DNA of 28,613 nt. It comes from an uncultured Lentisphaeria bacterium (GTDB lineage Bacteria > Verrucomicrobiota > Lentisphaeria > Victivallales > UBA1829). How positions within the stretch are numbered: position 1 is the first letter of the stretch; each line of letters begins with the position of its first letter. Position numbers and translations under genes: made by a program. The notes beneath the pieces were generated by a model. It made no database searches and was not told the origin of the DNA. It saw nothing but the letters and a program-made list of their open reading frames with translations. The DNA lies in the NCBI GenBank assembly GCA_905211485.1, contig CAJMAW010000021.1, forward strand, positions 1-28,613, read 5' to 3'. Of this stretch, positions 15,828 to 23,236 are shown piece by piece.

Positions 15828-16900
15828 GAAGGATATTCCGGCAGTTCCAGATGCAGGATTTCCGCCTGAGGCCGGAAGAGCGGAGCTTCCCCCAGGAGAA
15901 AACTGCCGGAAACGGTTCCGTCCGGAGCGACGGCTTCCGTATTCCAGCGGAGCAGAGTGTGCAGGCGGTATTCACCGTTTTCAAGCGGAAGCACTTCTGA
16001 AATCTCGACAATTTTTCTGGACCCGTCCGGCAGGCGCATGGTATGGACGACACAGTTGATCGCCGACGCCACCTGCATCCGGACCGCCGTCAGCGGCAGA
16101 TTCACCCCGCTCATGATCGCACACGTCTCCATACGGCTGAGCGCATCAAGCGGACTGTTCGCATGAATGGTCGACATGGATCCGGAATGTCCCGTATTCA
16201 TCGCCTGCAGAAGGTCGATCGCCTCTCCGCCGCGGATTTCCCCGATCACAAGACGGTCAGGACGAAGTCTCAGCGAAGCAATCACCAGATCCCGGATCGA
16301 AAATTCCCCCTGCCCGTTCTTGTCCGGCTTCCGGGTTTCAAAATACACGCAGTGGCGCTGCTGGAGCTGCAGCTCGCTGGCGTCTTCCAGCACCAGGATG
16401 CGGTCCCGGTCCGGAATCAGGCCGCTCAGGGCATTCAGTACGGAGGTCTTCCCGGAGGAGGTGCCGCCGGAGACAATCACGTTTTTCCGCAGCTTCACAA
16501 TCGCATTCAACAGCAGAACACCTTCCCGGGGGACGCTCCCGAAATGCTCCAGTTTGTCGATGGTGAGCATTTCCTTCTTGAATTTGCGGATGGAGAGGAT
16601 TGTCCCGGAACGGCTGACGGGCGGAATGGTGGCGTGAACACGGGAACCGTCGGGCAGACGGGCGTCCAGATCGGGATGCATTTCGTCAAGCTGGCGGTCG
16701 ACCGATTTGGCGATATTGACCGCGGCTGCCTTCAGCTGGGCCTCGCTGGCGAAATGCGCATCCGTCTCCTCCAGCTTTCCGCCGCGCTCAATATAAACCT
16801 GCGACGGGCCGTTGATCAGAATTTCCGACACCTGGTCATCTTCCAGATACTCCTTCACCGGAGCCAGAAACAGAATCAGAAACGAAGCTTTGTCATTCAT
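15824..16900 (-). CDS. Second CpaF/VirB11-like secretion ATPase
   Basis: A 358-aa ATPase of the T2SS/T4SS GspE/VirB11 superfamily, closest to CpaF. It starts directly at the N-terminal sensor domain (EILINGPSQVYIE) and lacks the ~100-residue CpaF pre-domain and FHA domain of its paralogue at 5548-7479. Motifs are complete: Walker A GGTSSGKT (K151), Asp box LEDASELQL, Walker B RPDRLVIGE (E221), arginine-rich RKPDKNGQGEF segment, His box GHSGSMSTIHANSP. With all catalytic residues present it should hydrolyse ATP. Its role could be a retraction motor, a second assembly motor or a regulator; sequence alone does not decide. It is sandwiched with 4-base overlaps between the single-TM protein and the kinase, so it is probably made in fixed ratio to both. 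Confidence 0.92.
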   Translation of the reverse strand: MNDKASFLILFLAPVKEYLEDDQVSEILINGPSQVYIERGGKLEETDAHFASEAQLKAAAVNIAKSVDRQLDEMHPDLDARLPDGSRVHATIPPVSRSGTILSIRKFKKEMLTIDKLEHFGSVPREGVLLLNAIVKLRKNVIVSGGTSSGKTSVLNALSGLIPDRDRILVLEDASELQLQQRHCVYFETRKPDKNGQGEFSIRDLVIASLRLRPDRLVIGEIRGGEAIDLLQAMNTGHSGSMSTIHANSPLDALSRMETCAIMSGVNLPLTAVRMQVASAINCVVHTMRLPDGSRKIVEISEVLPLENGEYRLHTLLRWNTEAVAPDGTVSGSFLLGEAPLFRPQAEILHLELPEYPS

Positions 16901-17415
16901 GGGATCATTTCTCCTGTGTAATCCGTTTTTTTATCCCGCCTGCAGGAAAATCCGGTCCGGTCCGGTCCGATTTTCCAGAGCAGGAGCGTCAAATCATAGT
17001 CTTTTTGCGAAAAGGTCAGGATCATTCTTGGCATCCGGCTTGCATCCAGCGTAATCCGCTTTTCCGGGATCCAGGAGGCGTTCCGGAAACAGGAAATAAA
17101 CTGGGCTCTGGCAGAGACAAAATTGGCTGCGATTTCCCCCATGTATTCCCAGCTGTTCTCCGCTCCCGCGCGCCGCTCCGCTCCTCGGGGAAGAGGAAGC
17201 GGAGGCAGTGTGAAGTCCTTCTTCTTTCCCTCCATCTTCTCCCGGACGGAAGGATGCACGGCGGAAACGGAAACTCCGGCCGCCGGCTGCAGACGCTGAT
17301 GCACCGGAAACGCGGCGGAATGTTGAGGACTTCCCTTCCGAAACAGCAGAAGCCAACCCAGTCCACCGAGGAAAACCAGAAGAAATACGCAGACAGACAA
17401 AGGAAGGATCTTCAC
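16897..17415 (-). CDS. Single-TM protein of the Tad operon, unknown function
   Basis: This 172-aa protein has an N-terminal hydrophobic anchor (about 4-25) and then a probably extracytoplasmic region with a Pro/Lys-rich linker (REKMEGKKKDFTLPPLPLP). The ~80-residue C-terminal part carries NSWEYMGEIAANFVSARAQF and MPRMILTFSQKDYDLTLLLW. No family was recognised. The size, membrane anchor and place among TadE-like and ATPase genes suggest a minor structural or adaptor subunit. It overlaps the upstream TadE-like gene and the downstream ATPase by 4 bases each. Confidence 0.75.
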   Translation of the reverse strand: MKILPLSVCVFLLVFLGGLGWLLLFRKGSPQHSAAFPVHQRLQPAAGVSVSAVHPSVREKMEGKKKDFTLPPLPLPRGAERRAGAENSWEYMGEIAANFVSARAQFISCFRNASWIPEKRITLDASRMPRMILTFSQKDYDLTLLLWKIGPDRTGFSCRRDKKTDYTGEMIP

Positions 17416-18113
17416 TTTCGCGGCGTGCTCCAGTCTTCGTATTTCTTGTAGCGCTCGTAGAATTTGATTTTTTTGGGTTCCTTTTCATTTTCCGTGCTGT
17501 CGTCGGTATGCTTCGGATTCTCCAGGAGTTTCAGATTCCACTCCTTCGGGTATTCACTGTCCTTGCCGTTGAATTTCCAGACGTTGTGTTCCGCGAGCAG
17601 ACTGGAGTCCCAGTGCCGCTTATCTGTGTTCGATCCTTTCGTCCGCATGATGATGCACTGAGTGTAGTCGTTGCCATAGCGGGAGGAGGTGATCTCCAAC
17701 TCGGGAAGGGAGAAGGGTTTTTTCTCGCCTCTTGCGGTATAAGGCATATTAATCCAGTTGTCGAGGAATCCGGGACGGGTTTCATAGAGGATGGTTTTGG
17801 AGCCGATGAACTGCAGATACGAGTGCTTGTCCGTGAGTGCGCGTTTCTCGGAGGTCCGGATGAGAGAAGTGCGGGGGAACATGTCCTGCAGCGCGGTCAG
17901 CGCAGGCAGACGCGTGGAAAAACGGTTGCCCGCCATCCAGACGCCCCAGTGATCCGCGGAACGGAGATTTGTCGCATCCAGAGATTTCATCCCCAGCCAC
18001 AGGATTCCCCCGATGGTCGCCATGTAGACGGGAAGAACCAGCACAAATTCCATCAGGACGGAACCGCGGGGGGAAGAAAACAGCAAGGAGTTTCGGAAAC
18101 GTTTTTTTTTCAT
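17412..18113 (-). CDS. TadE-like minor pseudopilin (second copy)
   Basis: A 233-aa protein with a class-III prepilin-like leader: basic MKKKRFRN, then PRG17 followed by SVLMEFVLVLPVY, giving Gly at -1, Glu22 at +5 and Phe23 at +6, the expected substrate of TadV. The hydrophobic helix runs to about residue 40. The remaining ~190 residues are polar and charged, ending Lys/Glu-rich. TadE and TadF pseudopilins are thought to help start or tip the Flp pilus. This one lies 9 bases after the TadG-like gene. The C-terminal domain is unlike anything I recognise. Confidence 0.8.
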   Translation of the reverse strand: MKKKRFRNSLLFSSPRGSVLMEFVLVLPVYMATIGGILWLGMKSLDATNLRSADHWGVWMAGNRFSTRLPALTALQDMFPRTSLIRTSEKRALTDKHSYLQFIGSKTILYETRPGFLDNWINMPYTARGEKKPFSLPELEITSSRYGNDYTQCIIMRTKGSNTDKRHWDSSLLAEHNVWKFNGKDSEYPKEWNLKLLENPKHTDDSTENEKEPKKIKFYERYKKYEDWSTPRK

Positions 18114-18122
18114 TGTCGGTCT

Positions 18123-19847
18123 TCAATGTCCCAGATAGTTGCGGAGTTTGTCCCACTGGAGTTTGGAATCCTTGCTGTTCTGATCGGCAATGAGTCCGGC
18201 GGGGGGTTTGAGTTTTTCCCAGTCGGGGAGGTTTTTCGATTCGATCTTCTTTCCCTTGGAGTCGACCCAGTTTTTCTTGTCCAGCATGATGTCCTTGAGA
18301 ATGTTCCCGGAGCCCGTGGTGAACGTCTGGGCGGGTCCGATCCCGATACAGTAGTCCCACGCGTTCCGGACCGGCAGCATGACACCGTCCCAGTCCGTTT
18401 CCACCAGATTCCAGATTTTTTCTCCCCTGGCGTATTCGTATCCGATATTGTAATCGGAGCTCTTGCGTTTCTTTTCCTTGTCCTTCTCATAGGCCTTGTA
18501 GCCGGCGCGGGCGGAGGCAATCGCACACATGTATTCCGGACGGTTCCCCCCGGCAACGCTCGGATTGAAGGCAGAAAGAATCGAAGGCGCCGTCAGCGAA
18601 CGGCTTCCCCCCCAGCCGAACACCGAAAACGGGTTGCTCGTCTTCCTTGCAATCGCCACCGTGATGGCTCCCGATTTCCCGAAAAAGAGCGGTGACAGCG
18701 TCAGCGGAATCGCCGGCGCCACCACCAGACCGATCGGCATGTCTTTCTGAATATATTTGAAAAAACTGTCATATCCGTGATATTCGGGGTGTCCGCGTTT
18801 GTAGTCTCCTCCCAGAAACGGGGGGAGATGGAGCTGGATTTCCAGCAGATTCACATGCACCCAGCGGGTCCAGAACCAGTCCCATTTCGCATACAGATGG
18901 GTTTTCGTCTGTTTGTAGACGCGTGAGAAGCCGGGGGTCTTTGCGCGGACGATCCAGTCATCCGTACCCGGACCGAACACCTTCTTCGGAGAGAAATCCT
19001 TCAGCGTGGGATCCGCAAAAGCAATGAAATCCTTTTCGTTTTCCTCGGTGTTCAGGAGCGTGCTGAATACTGTAAGAGTCTCATCCAGCGAAACATGGAT
19101 CATGTATTCATCCTTGCATTCCATCATGTTGGCCACTGCAATCTGCTGTGCCGCCTCTTTGACCTTCTTCGGATACTCCTCGCGCAGTTTATTCAGCTTG
19201 GACATCATTTCTATGAGGTTGTAGCTGTATCCCAGCACCTTCACGGAATTGACGATACTCCCCTTCCCCTGGAATTCCGCCGCAGCCGTGTGATATGCCT
19301 GAAGCAGCAGAAAACGGTTCCAAGTGTTCTGCCCGTTGAATTCCTTTGCCAGTTCCGGAACACCCAGACCTGTGCCGCTGAACAGCAATGCAAAGTCATA
19401 AACCAGCAGATCTGTCCCGCAGTTGTAATGGACTCCGGGAACATGCATGTGGCAGGGCTGATTGTTTCTGCGCGCCTTGTTGAGATCCTCCTGAAACTGG
19501 GTGAAGACATATTTGCAGAAGCTGTCCATCGCCCAGTCCAGCGAACGCTTCTGCATATCCACATAGGTCCATGCCATCGCTTTGTTGACGGTCGCTATCC
19601 GGCTGAGATAATCCGCCTGCACCACGGCCGCGGAATATGCCGCCGCATCCGCCGCATTCTGAAGTTCAATCTTGTTGCGCACAACTTCCCCGATCCCGTA
19701 AATCCCGATCACCAGAAGATAAATCGGCATCACAAAAGCCAGCGTAATCGCCAGAGCAGCCCCCTTGCTGTCCGCAAAGAGTTCGCGGCATCTGCCGATG
19801 AAAACACCGATGACTGTTACAGGACAATCACAATGCGGATTCTTCAT
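18123..19847 (-). CDS. TadG-like pilus protein (large)
   Basis: A 574-aa protein with an N-terminal anchor (about 31-53) preceded by DSKGAALAITLAFVMP, which resembles the TadG/TadE N-terminus (Gly29 before AALAI) but lacks the Glu at +5. After the helix comes RNKIELQNAADAAAYSAA, a hallmark of TadG-like proteins. The ~490-residue extracellular or periplasmic part is aromatic- and Lys-rich with no clear von Willebrand domain or metal-binding motif. TadG proteins are minor components that may sit at the pilus base or tip. Its size and lack of a recognised adhesive domain leave substrate binding open. It overlaps the upstream TadE-like gene by 4 bases. Confidence 0.8.
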   Translation of the reverse strand: MKNPHCDCPVTVIGVFIGRCRELFADSKGAALAITLAFVMPIYLLVIGIYGIGEVVRNKIELQNAADAAAYSAAVVQADYLSRIATVNKAMAWTYVDMQKRSLDWAMDSFCKYVFTQFQEDLNKARRNNQPCHMHVPGVHYNCGTDLLVYDFALLFSGTGLGVPELAKEFNGQNTWNRFLLLQAYHTAAAEFQGKGSIVNSVKVLGYSYNLIEMMSKLNKLREEYPKKVKEAAQQIAVANMMECKDEYMIHVSLDETLTVFSTLLNTEENEKDFIAFADPTLKDFSPKKVFGPGTDDWIVRAKTPGFSRVYKQTKTHLYAKWDWFWTRWVHVNLLEIQLHLPPFLGGDYKRGHPEYHGYDSFFKYIQKDMPIGLVVAPAIPLTLSPLFFGKSGAITVAIARKTSNPFSVFGWGGSRSLTAPSILSAFNPSVAGGNRPEYMCAIASARAGYKAYEKDKEKKRKSSDYNIGYEYARGEKIWNLVETDWDGVMLPVRNAWDYCIGIGPAQTFTTGSGNILKDIMLDKKNWVDSKGKKIESKNLPDWEKLKPPAGLIADQNSKDSKLQWDKLRNYLGH

Positions 19848-20584
19848 TTGGTCACCGGATAGAATTTCGTTGCATAGGGAATCGGGATCACGCTGCTCGA
19901 AGTCAGAGTGATATACGGATATTTGAGTTCATCCTTCTTCCCGGAGGAGTCTTTGACGCTCATTTCATTGGCATAATGCGCCAGAAGGGCCGGATTCAGG
20001 GCATAGGCCTGTTCATCCAGTTTCTTCTCCCAGTTCTTCTCCTCGTCGGATTTCTTCTCCTTGGCAAAGAAACTGATGATCCGCCCCGCCACGGGAACCA
20101 GAAGAAACATCTTGAACTTGACCGTGCATTTGACACCGCGAGGATCAATATCGGTAATGGGAATATCCACTTCCACCTGCTGATCCAGATATTTGGTGTT
20201 CGGAAGCCGTCCCCATCCGTCCAGAAGGACGTATTTGTCATCAGCGCGGTCCTTCGCCTCTTTGGAATCCGAAGGAGAGGCGGAGACCACCGCAAGAATC
20301 CGCTTCACCACCGTCTCCGCACGGCTTTTCCTCTGAAGGTTGTTCACCGTCATCGCAGAGCGCGCCCCCATGTACGAGGAATAATGCACCACATGCCACG
20401 TAATCATGATGTACGCAAACTGCACCGCAAACAGAAACAGCACAAACAGAATCGGAAAGCAGAAGACGAATTCCAGCAGCGCCGCACCCCCCGTCCCTTT
20501 CAGGAGCGGGAGACTTTTCCGGCGGGCGGACATCCTTCCCGTCTTCTTTTTCCCGTTCATATTCATACTCTTCATACGGCTCAT
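19844..20584 (-). CDS. TadE-like minor pseudopilin
   Basis: A 246-aa protein with a long basic leader, then GTGG33 followed by AALLEFVFCFPILFV: Gly at -1, Glu38 at +5, Phe39 at +6, a canonical prepilin peptidase site. The helix spans about 34-60, followed by WHVVHYSSYMGARSAMT, typical of TadE. The C-terminal ~170 residues include a Lys/Glu-rich segment (KEKKSDEEKNWEKK). The ATG at 20584 overlaps tadV by 4 bases, like the other junctions here, but has AAAGG directly against it. The in-frame ATG at 20575 has AAAGGA at a better distance and may be the real start. Confidence 0.83.
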   Translation of the reverse strand: MSRMKSMNMNGKKKTGRMSARRKSLPLLKGTGGAALLEFVFCFPILFVLFLFAVQFAYIMITWHVVHYSSYMGARSAMTVNNLQRKSRAETVVKRILAVVSASPSDSKEAKDRADDKYVLLDGWGRLPNTKYLDQQVEVDIPITDIDPRGVKCTVKFKMFLLVPVAGRIISFFAKEKKSDEEKNWEKKLDEQAYALNPALLAHYANEMSVKDSSGKKDELKYPYITLTSSSVIPIPYATKFYPVTK

Positions 20585-21150
20585 CCTTTCCCGTGCATTT
20601 CCAGGGAATACAGCAGCTGAATCAGCAGATTCAGAAAGAGTCCGGCAGCGATGGCCGCACCGAAAGGAACCCGGCAGCTCTCCGTTTCCGGCGGCGGAAG
20701 CTTCCTCCGCCCCTCCTCCCGGTCATAGCCGAAATCAAAAAGACAGCGCAGAAAATGCTTCACTCTTGCCGGATTCACACGCCGGAAAAACAGCATCGTC
20801 ACCGCCAGCAGCAGCCCTGCCATGGACACCAGAAGTATCAGATTCAGCGTATTGCCGGGCCCCGCGATGAGTCCGGCGGCAAACAGCATCTTCACATCCC
20901 CCGCCCCCGCCGCCCGGAGAAAAAACGGCAGCAGCAGAAAGAGCGAGGACAGAAACGCCGTCGTCAAAGAACCAAGTGCATACCCTGTCCCGACCCCGAA
21001 AGCCATTGCCAGCATCACAAGCATCCCCCCGTACACCCAGGCATTCGGCAGCTCATGTTTGCGGAAGTCATAAATGGAAAGATACAGCAGCCACGGGGCG
21101 GCCAGTATCATTTTCCCGAAAGTCAGTAAATCAAAAGTCACATTCCCCAT
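20581..21150 (-). CDS. cpaA: Prepilin peptidase TadV/CpaA
   Basis: This 189-aa polytopic membrane protein is the aspartic protease that cleaves Flp prepilin and TadE-like leaders on the cytoplasmic side of the inner membrane. The two catalytic aspartates are visible: D28 in IYDFRKHELPN and D85 in the GxGD motif AGAGDVK. Hydrophobic segments fill most of the chain, with a charged Arg/Glu-rich loop at about 145-157. It lacks the methyltransferase domain of PilD, as is usual for TadV. No clear ribosome binding site precedes the ATG. A strong terminator lies between the pilin and this gene, so expression probably depends on read-through. Confidence 0.9.
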   Translation of the reverse strand: MGNVTFDLLTFGKMILAAPWLLYLSIYDFRKHELPNAWVYGGMLVMLAMAFGVGTGYALGSLTTAFLSSLFLLLPFFLRAAGAGDVKMLFAAGLIAGPGNTLNLILLVSMAGLLLAVTMLFFRRVNPARVKHFLRCLFDFGYDREEGRRKLPPPETESCRVPFGAAIAAGLFLNLLIQLLYSLEMHGKG

Positions 21151-21175
21151 CTGCGGTCAGACCCGTCAAGCTCTT

Positions 21176-21213
21176 AAAAAAAAGACGGATACACGATATA
21201 ACGAGCATCCGTC
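21176..21213 (-). terminator. Strong intrinsic terminator between flp pilin and tadV
   Basis: Read on the minus strand, GACGGAT (21213-21207) pairs with ATCCGTC (21190-21184) across a 16-base loop and is followed by eight T (21183-21176). It starts 49 bases after the pilin stop and ends 25 bases before tadV. It probably lets the major pilin be made in excess over the minor components by partial read-through. Confidence 0.85.
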
Positions 21214-21222
21214 CCCGATCAT

Positions 21223-21238
21223 GAAAAAGGCCTTTTTC
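21223..21238. repeat. 16-bp perfect palindrome after the pilin gene
   Basis: GAAAAAGGCCTTTTTC is exactly self-complementary. It lies between the pilin stop and the intrinsic terminator. It may form part of the 3' structure protecting pilin mRNA, or be chance. Confidence 0.4.
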
Positions 21239-21261
21239 TTTCCAAAAGAGAATCCCGGTCA

Positions 21262-21510
21262 TCACTTGTAATTGTGCATGGCCTTCTCGTGGTCATTGGC
21301 CTTGCCGATGTCTGTACCTGCATTCGTTTCCAGGTTCTTCTGATAATTCTCGGCTCCCTTGGCGTCACTCATCGATTTCGTAGCCACGTTCATTTCATGA
21401 GAAACGTTCTTCCCGAACATGATGACCGCCACCACCACGGCTGCCGCTATCAGAACGGCTATGATCACGTATTCCATCATGACGGCATGTCTTTTCCGGA
21501 TGCTTCTCAT
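21262..21510 (-). CDS. flp: Flp-type major pilin
   Basis: An 82-aa prepilin, the likely main subunit of the Tad pilus. The leader is short and basic (MRSIRKRH), then AVMMEYVIIAVLIAAA, with Glu13 and Tyr14 at +5 and +6 and a continuous hydrophobic helix to about residue 32. The residue before the inferred cleavage site is His8 instead of the usual Gly. A soluble Lys/Asn/Glu-rich tail of ~50 residues (KNVSHEMNVATKS onward) is longer than in minimal Flp pilins. A strong AGAGGAGG ribosome site (about 21526-21519) precedes the ATG, and a near-consensus promoter lies 65 bases upstream. It is the first gene of the minus-strand operon. Confidence 0.9.
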   Translation of the reverse strand: MRSIRKRHAVMMEYVIIAVLIAAAVVVAVIMFGKNVSHEMNVATKSMSDAKGAENYQKNLETNAGTDIGKANDHEKAMHNYK

Positions 21511-21552
21511 ACTTCTTTCCTCCTCTGAATCTCTGGATTATCCATTTTTGCA

Positions 21553-21576
21553 ATTAAGCTTACAACTGGGCTTAAT
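21553..21576. promoter_or_regulatory. Inverted repeat overlapping the flp promoter start region (putative operator)
   Basis: ATTAAGC (21553-21559) and GCTTAAT (21570-21576) are exact inverted copies 10 bases apart. They overlap the first bases of the -10 element and the predicted transcription start of the pilin promoter, the usual place for a repressor site. Confidence 0.55.
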
Positions 21577-21603
21577 ATTATCTCATAAATTTGAAAAAGT
21601 CAA
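21575..21603 (-). promoter_or_regulatory. Near-consensus sigma-70 promoter of the flp pilin
   Basis: On the minus strand TTGACT (21603-21598) and TAATAT (21580-21575) are separated by exactly 17 bases. The region is AT-rich against a GC-rich background. The predicted start near 21568 gives a leader of about 58 bases with a strong ribosome site. Confidence 0.85.
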
Positions 21604-21631
21604 GCAATCCTTCTGAGTTTTTCAATTATAA

Positions 21632-21645
21632 ATGCATGGATGCAT
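21632..21645. repeat. ATGCAT-GG-ATGCAT palindromic repeat
   Basis: Two copies of the self-complementary hexamer ATGCAT flank GG, about 30 bases upstream of the pilin -35. Spacing fits an activator site, but the repeat is short. Confidence 0.35.
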
Positions 21646-21970
21646 CTTCTATTCCGTTTACAGTATGTCTCTCCACCTTTAAGACCGCCCAACGGACATC
21701 TTCCCCCAGGGAAACACTGACGGGACACTTTCCGCCAGCAGAATGCCCCGGTGCAAAACAGCATGCTTTCCCAAAAGACATTGGAAAAAACATTTTTGTT
21801 CCCCTCCTCTTCTGCATTTCTTTATCATAATCCTTATATTCATCCCGGAAAAACAAAAAAACAAATCCGGTGAACAGGAACAAAAAGCGGCGGAGGCGGC
21901 GGAAACGGAAAGATGGATGAGAAAAAAAGAAAAATCCGGAAATGTTCCTCCAGGAATCGATGTTTTCCCA

Positions 21971-21998
21971 TTGACAGAAAAAAAAATGATGCTAGTTT
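21971..21998 (+). promoter_or_regulatory. Candidate promoter of the motor-like three-gene operon
   Basis: TTGACA (21971-21976) is a consensus -35. TAGTTT (21993-21998) follows after 16 bases and is preceded by TG one base upstream, an extended -10. A transcript from here would have a leader of ~155 bases before 22160. Confidence 0.6.
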
Positions 21999-22159
21999 CA
22001 AAGGAAAGTCGGCAGTTTTCCGTCCTCTTCTTCTGCAGATCCGGGGAAGGAATCGTCCGCCGACATCATTTCCCGGCCTGACACGACAACAGGCGCAGGG
22101 GCCTTGATTTCCGCTCATGGCAAGTCTGTCATGACGTCCATGATTCTGATACGACGACA

Positions 22160-23230
22160 ATGAAGATAAAGGATTCATTCCCAGTGAAAAAACTGATTTC
22201 CCCGATCATGCTTGCGGCGGCGTCCGCCGGAACTTTGTTCTTCGGAATTTTATGGATCAACAATCTGGTCAGCGCCTGGCGCTATCATGCGATGCTCATG
22301 GAAGGAGACACGTTTGCGGGAGATTTTCCCCCTGGCCTCTGGCCCTCTCTTTCCTGGAGCACCGTTGACGCCTCGACAGTCACCACCCTGATTCCCTTCT
22401 TCGGATCTCTGCTGATTCTTCACGGACTCTTCAAAGTGGAAAACAGCGAGGAATGGCCCTTTTTCACAGGCTACGAACGCCTGAATATCGCACTCGGACT
22501 TCTCGGAACGATCTGGGGAATCATTCTGGTCGGCTATTATCCGGAAGACCAGATCAATGTGACGGCACTGATCCGCTGCTGTCTCCATACTGCCATGTTC
22601 TCGACTCTGATTGCGGTGGTCTGGGTGATGGTCATCCTTCCAGCGCTGGTCCTGCCGCTCATGCGGGCCTACCGGAAAATACGAGGCGGCTTCGACAGCG
22701 GAATCGATTCCCTCGGCGAACTGGCCGATGAATTCACTCGTCATGTGGGGAAAGCCGGGGAAGCGCTCCTGGAGGGAACGGACGAAATGCGGCGTTTCCG
22801 GATGGAAACCGCCGGAGGGGCCGAATCCCTTGTCTCCTTCCGTTCCGAACTTTCTGCCTGCGGAGCCGAATTCGAGGCGCGGAGAAAAAGTGAAATTCTC
22901 TGGCTGGAACAGGCATCCTCGGCCGCTCACGAGTTCACGGAAGCGGGAAGACTCGTGGCAGAACTCCAGCGGAATCTGGCCGAAACCAACCGCGAACTCG
23001 CGGAGAGGAACGGATCGCTGCAGAAAGAAAATTCCAGGCTCGAAGGAGAATGCAGGCAACTTGCGGAAACCAGGCGGAAACTCTCTGAGGAGAATACGGA
23101 GCTCAAGGACGAAAACAGCCGTCTGAGCCTGCAGGAACAGACGCTGACCCAGCAGCTCGACGATGCCCGAAAAACCGTCTCCGAACTTCGCTCCACGCTT
23201 GAAGAAATCCGCAAGGCCCTCCAGAGGTGA
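22160..23230 (+). CDS. TolQ/ExbB/MotA-like channel protein with a long coiled-coil tail
   Basis: This 356-aa membrane protein resembles the stator channel family. Predicted TMs are about 12-36, 74-92, 107-126 and 141-168. The segment LGLLGTIWGII (112-122) matches the TolQ/ExbB helix with its GLLGTVWGI-type motif, and the last TM begins ALIRCCLHTAMFSTLIAVVW, like the family's A-L-x-T-A-x-G-L helix. After the last TM, the chain runs into the cytoplasm: an amphipathic region (178-260) and then a heptad-rich coiled coil (about 260-355) full of Leu/Glu/Arg. Zorya ZorA also has a long tail after its channel, but no Zorya effector genes are nearby. The ATG at 22160 lacks a ribosome site; GTG at 22184 has AAAGGA 10 bases upstream and may be the true start. 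The next gene follows after 6 bases. Confidence 0.75.
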   Translation: MKIKDSFPVKKLISPIMLAAASAGTLFFGILWINNLVSAWRYHAMLMEGDTFAGDFPPGLWPSLSWSTVDASTVTTLIPFFGSLLILHGLFKVENSEEWPFFTGYERLNIALGLLGTIWGIILVGYYPEDQINVTALIRCCLHTAMFSTLIAVVWVMVILPALVLPLMRAYRKIRGGFDSGIDSLGELADEFTRHVGKAGEALLEGTDEMRRFRMETAGGAESLVSFRSELSACGAEFEARRKSEILWLEQASSAAHEFTEAGRLVAELQRNLAETNRELAERNGSLQKENSRLEGECRQLAETRRKLSEENTELKDENSRLSLQEQTLTQQLDDARKTVSELRSTLEEIRKALQR

Positions 23231-23236
23231 TTTTCC

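Larger units (their letters stand above)
21511..22159. other. Divergent regulatory region between flp and the motor-like operon
   Basis: About 650 bases without a supported gene. It contains the pilin promoter and inverted repeat (21553-21603), an ATGCAT-GG-ATGCAT repeat (21632-21645) and a plus-strand promoter candidate (21971-21998) with a ~155-base leader. Between ~21650 and 21960 there is nothing recognisable; a minus-strand open frame at 21626-21883 needs a TTG start and has no family resemblance. Confidence 0.6.

Noticed and set aside
21626..21883. Possible 85-residue minus-strand gene upstream of the pilin
   Set aside because: Needs a TTG start, no ribosome site, no recognisable features; it would end just before the pilin promoter. 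Kept as unannotated.
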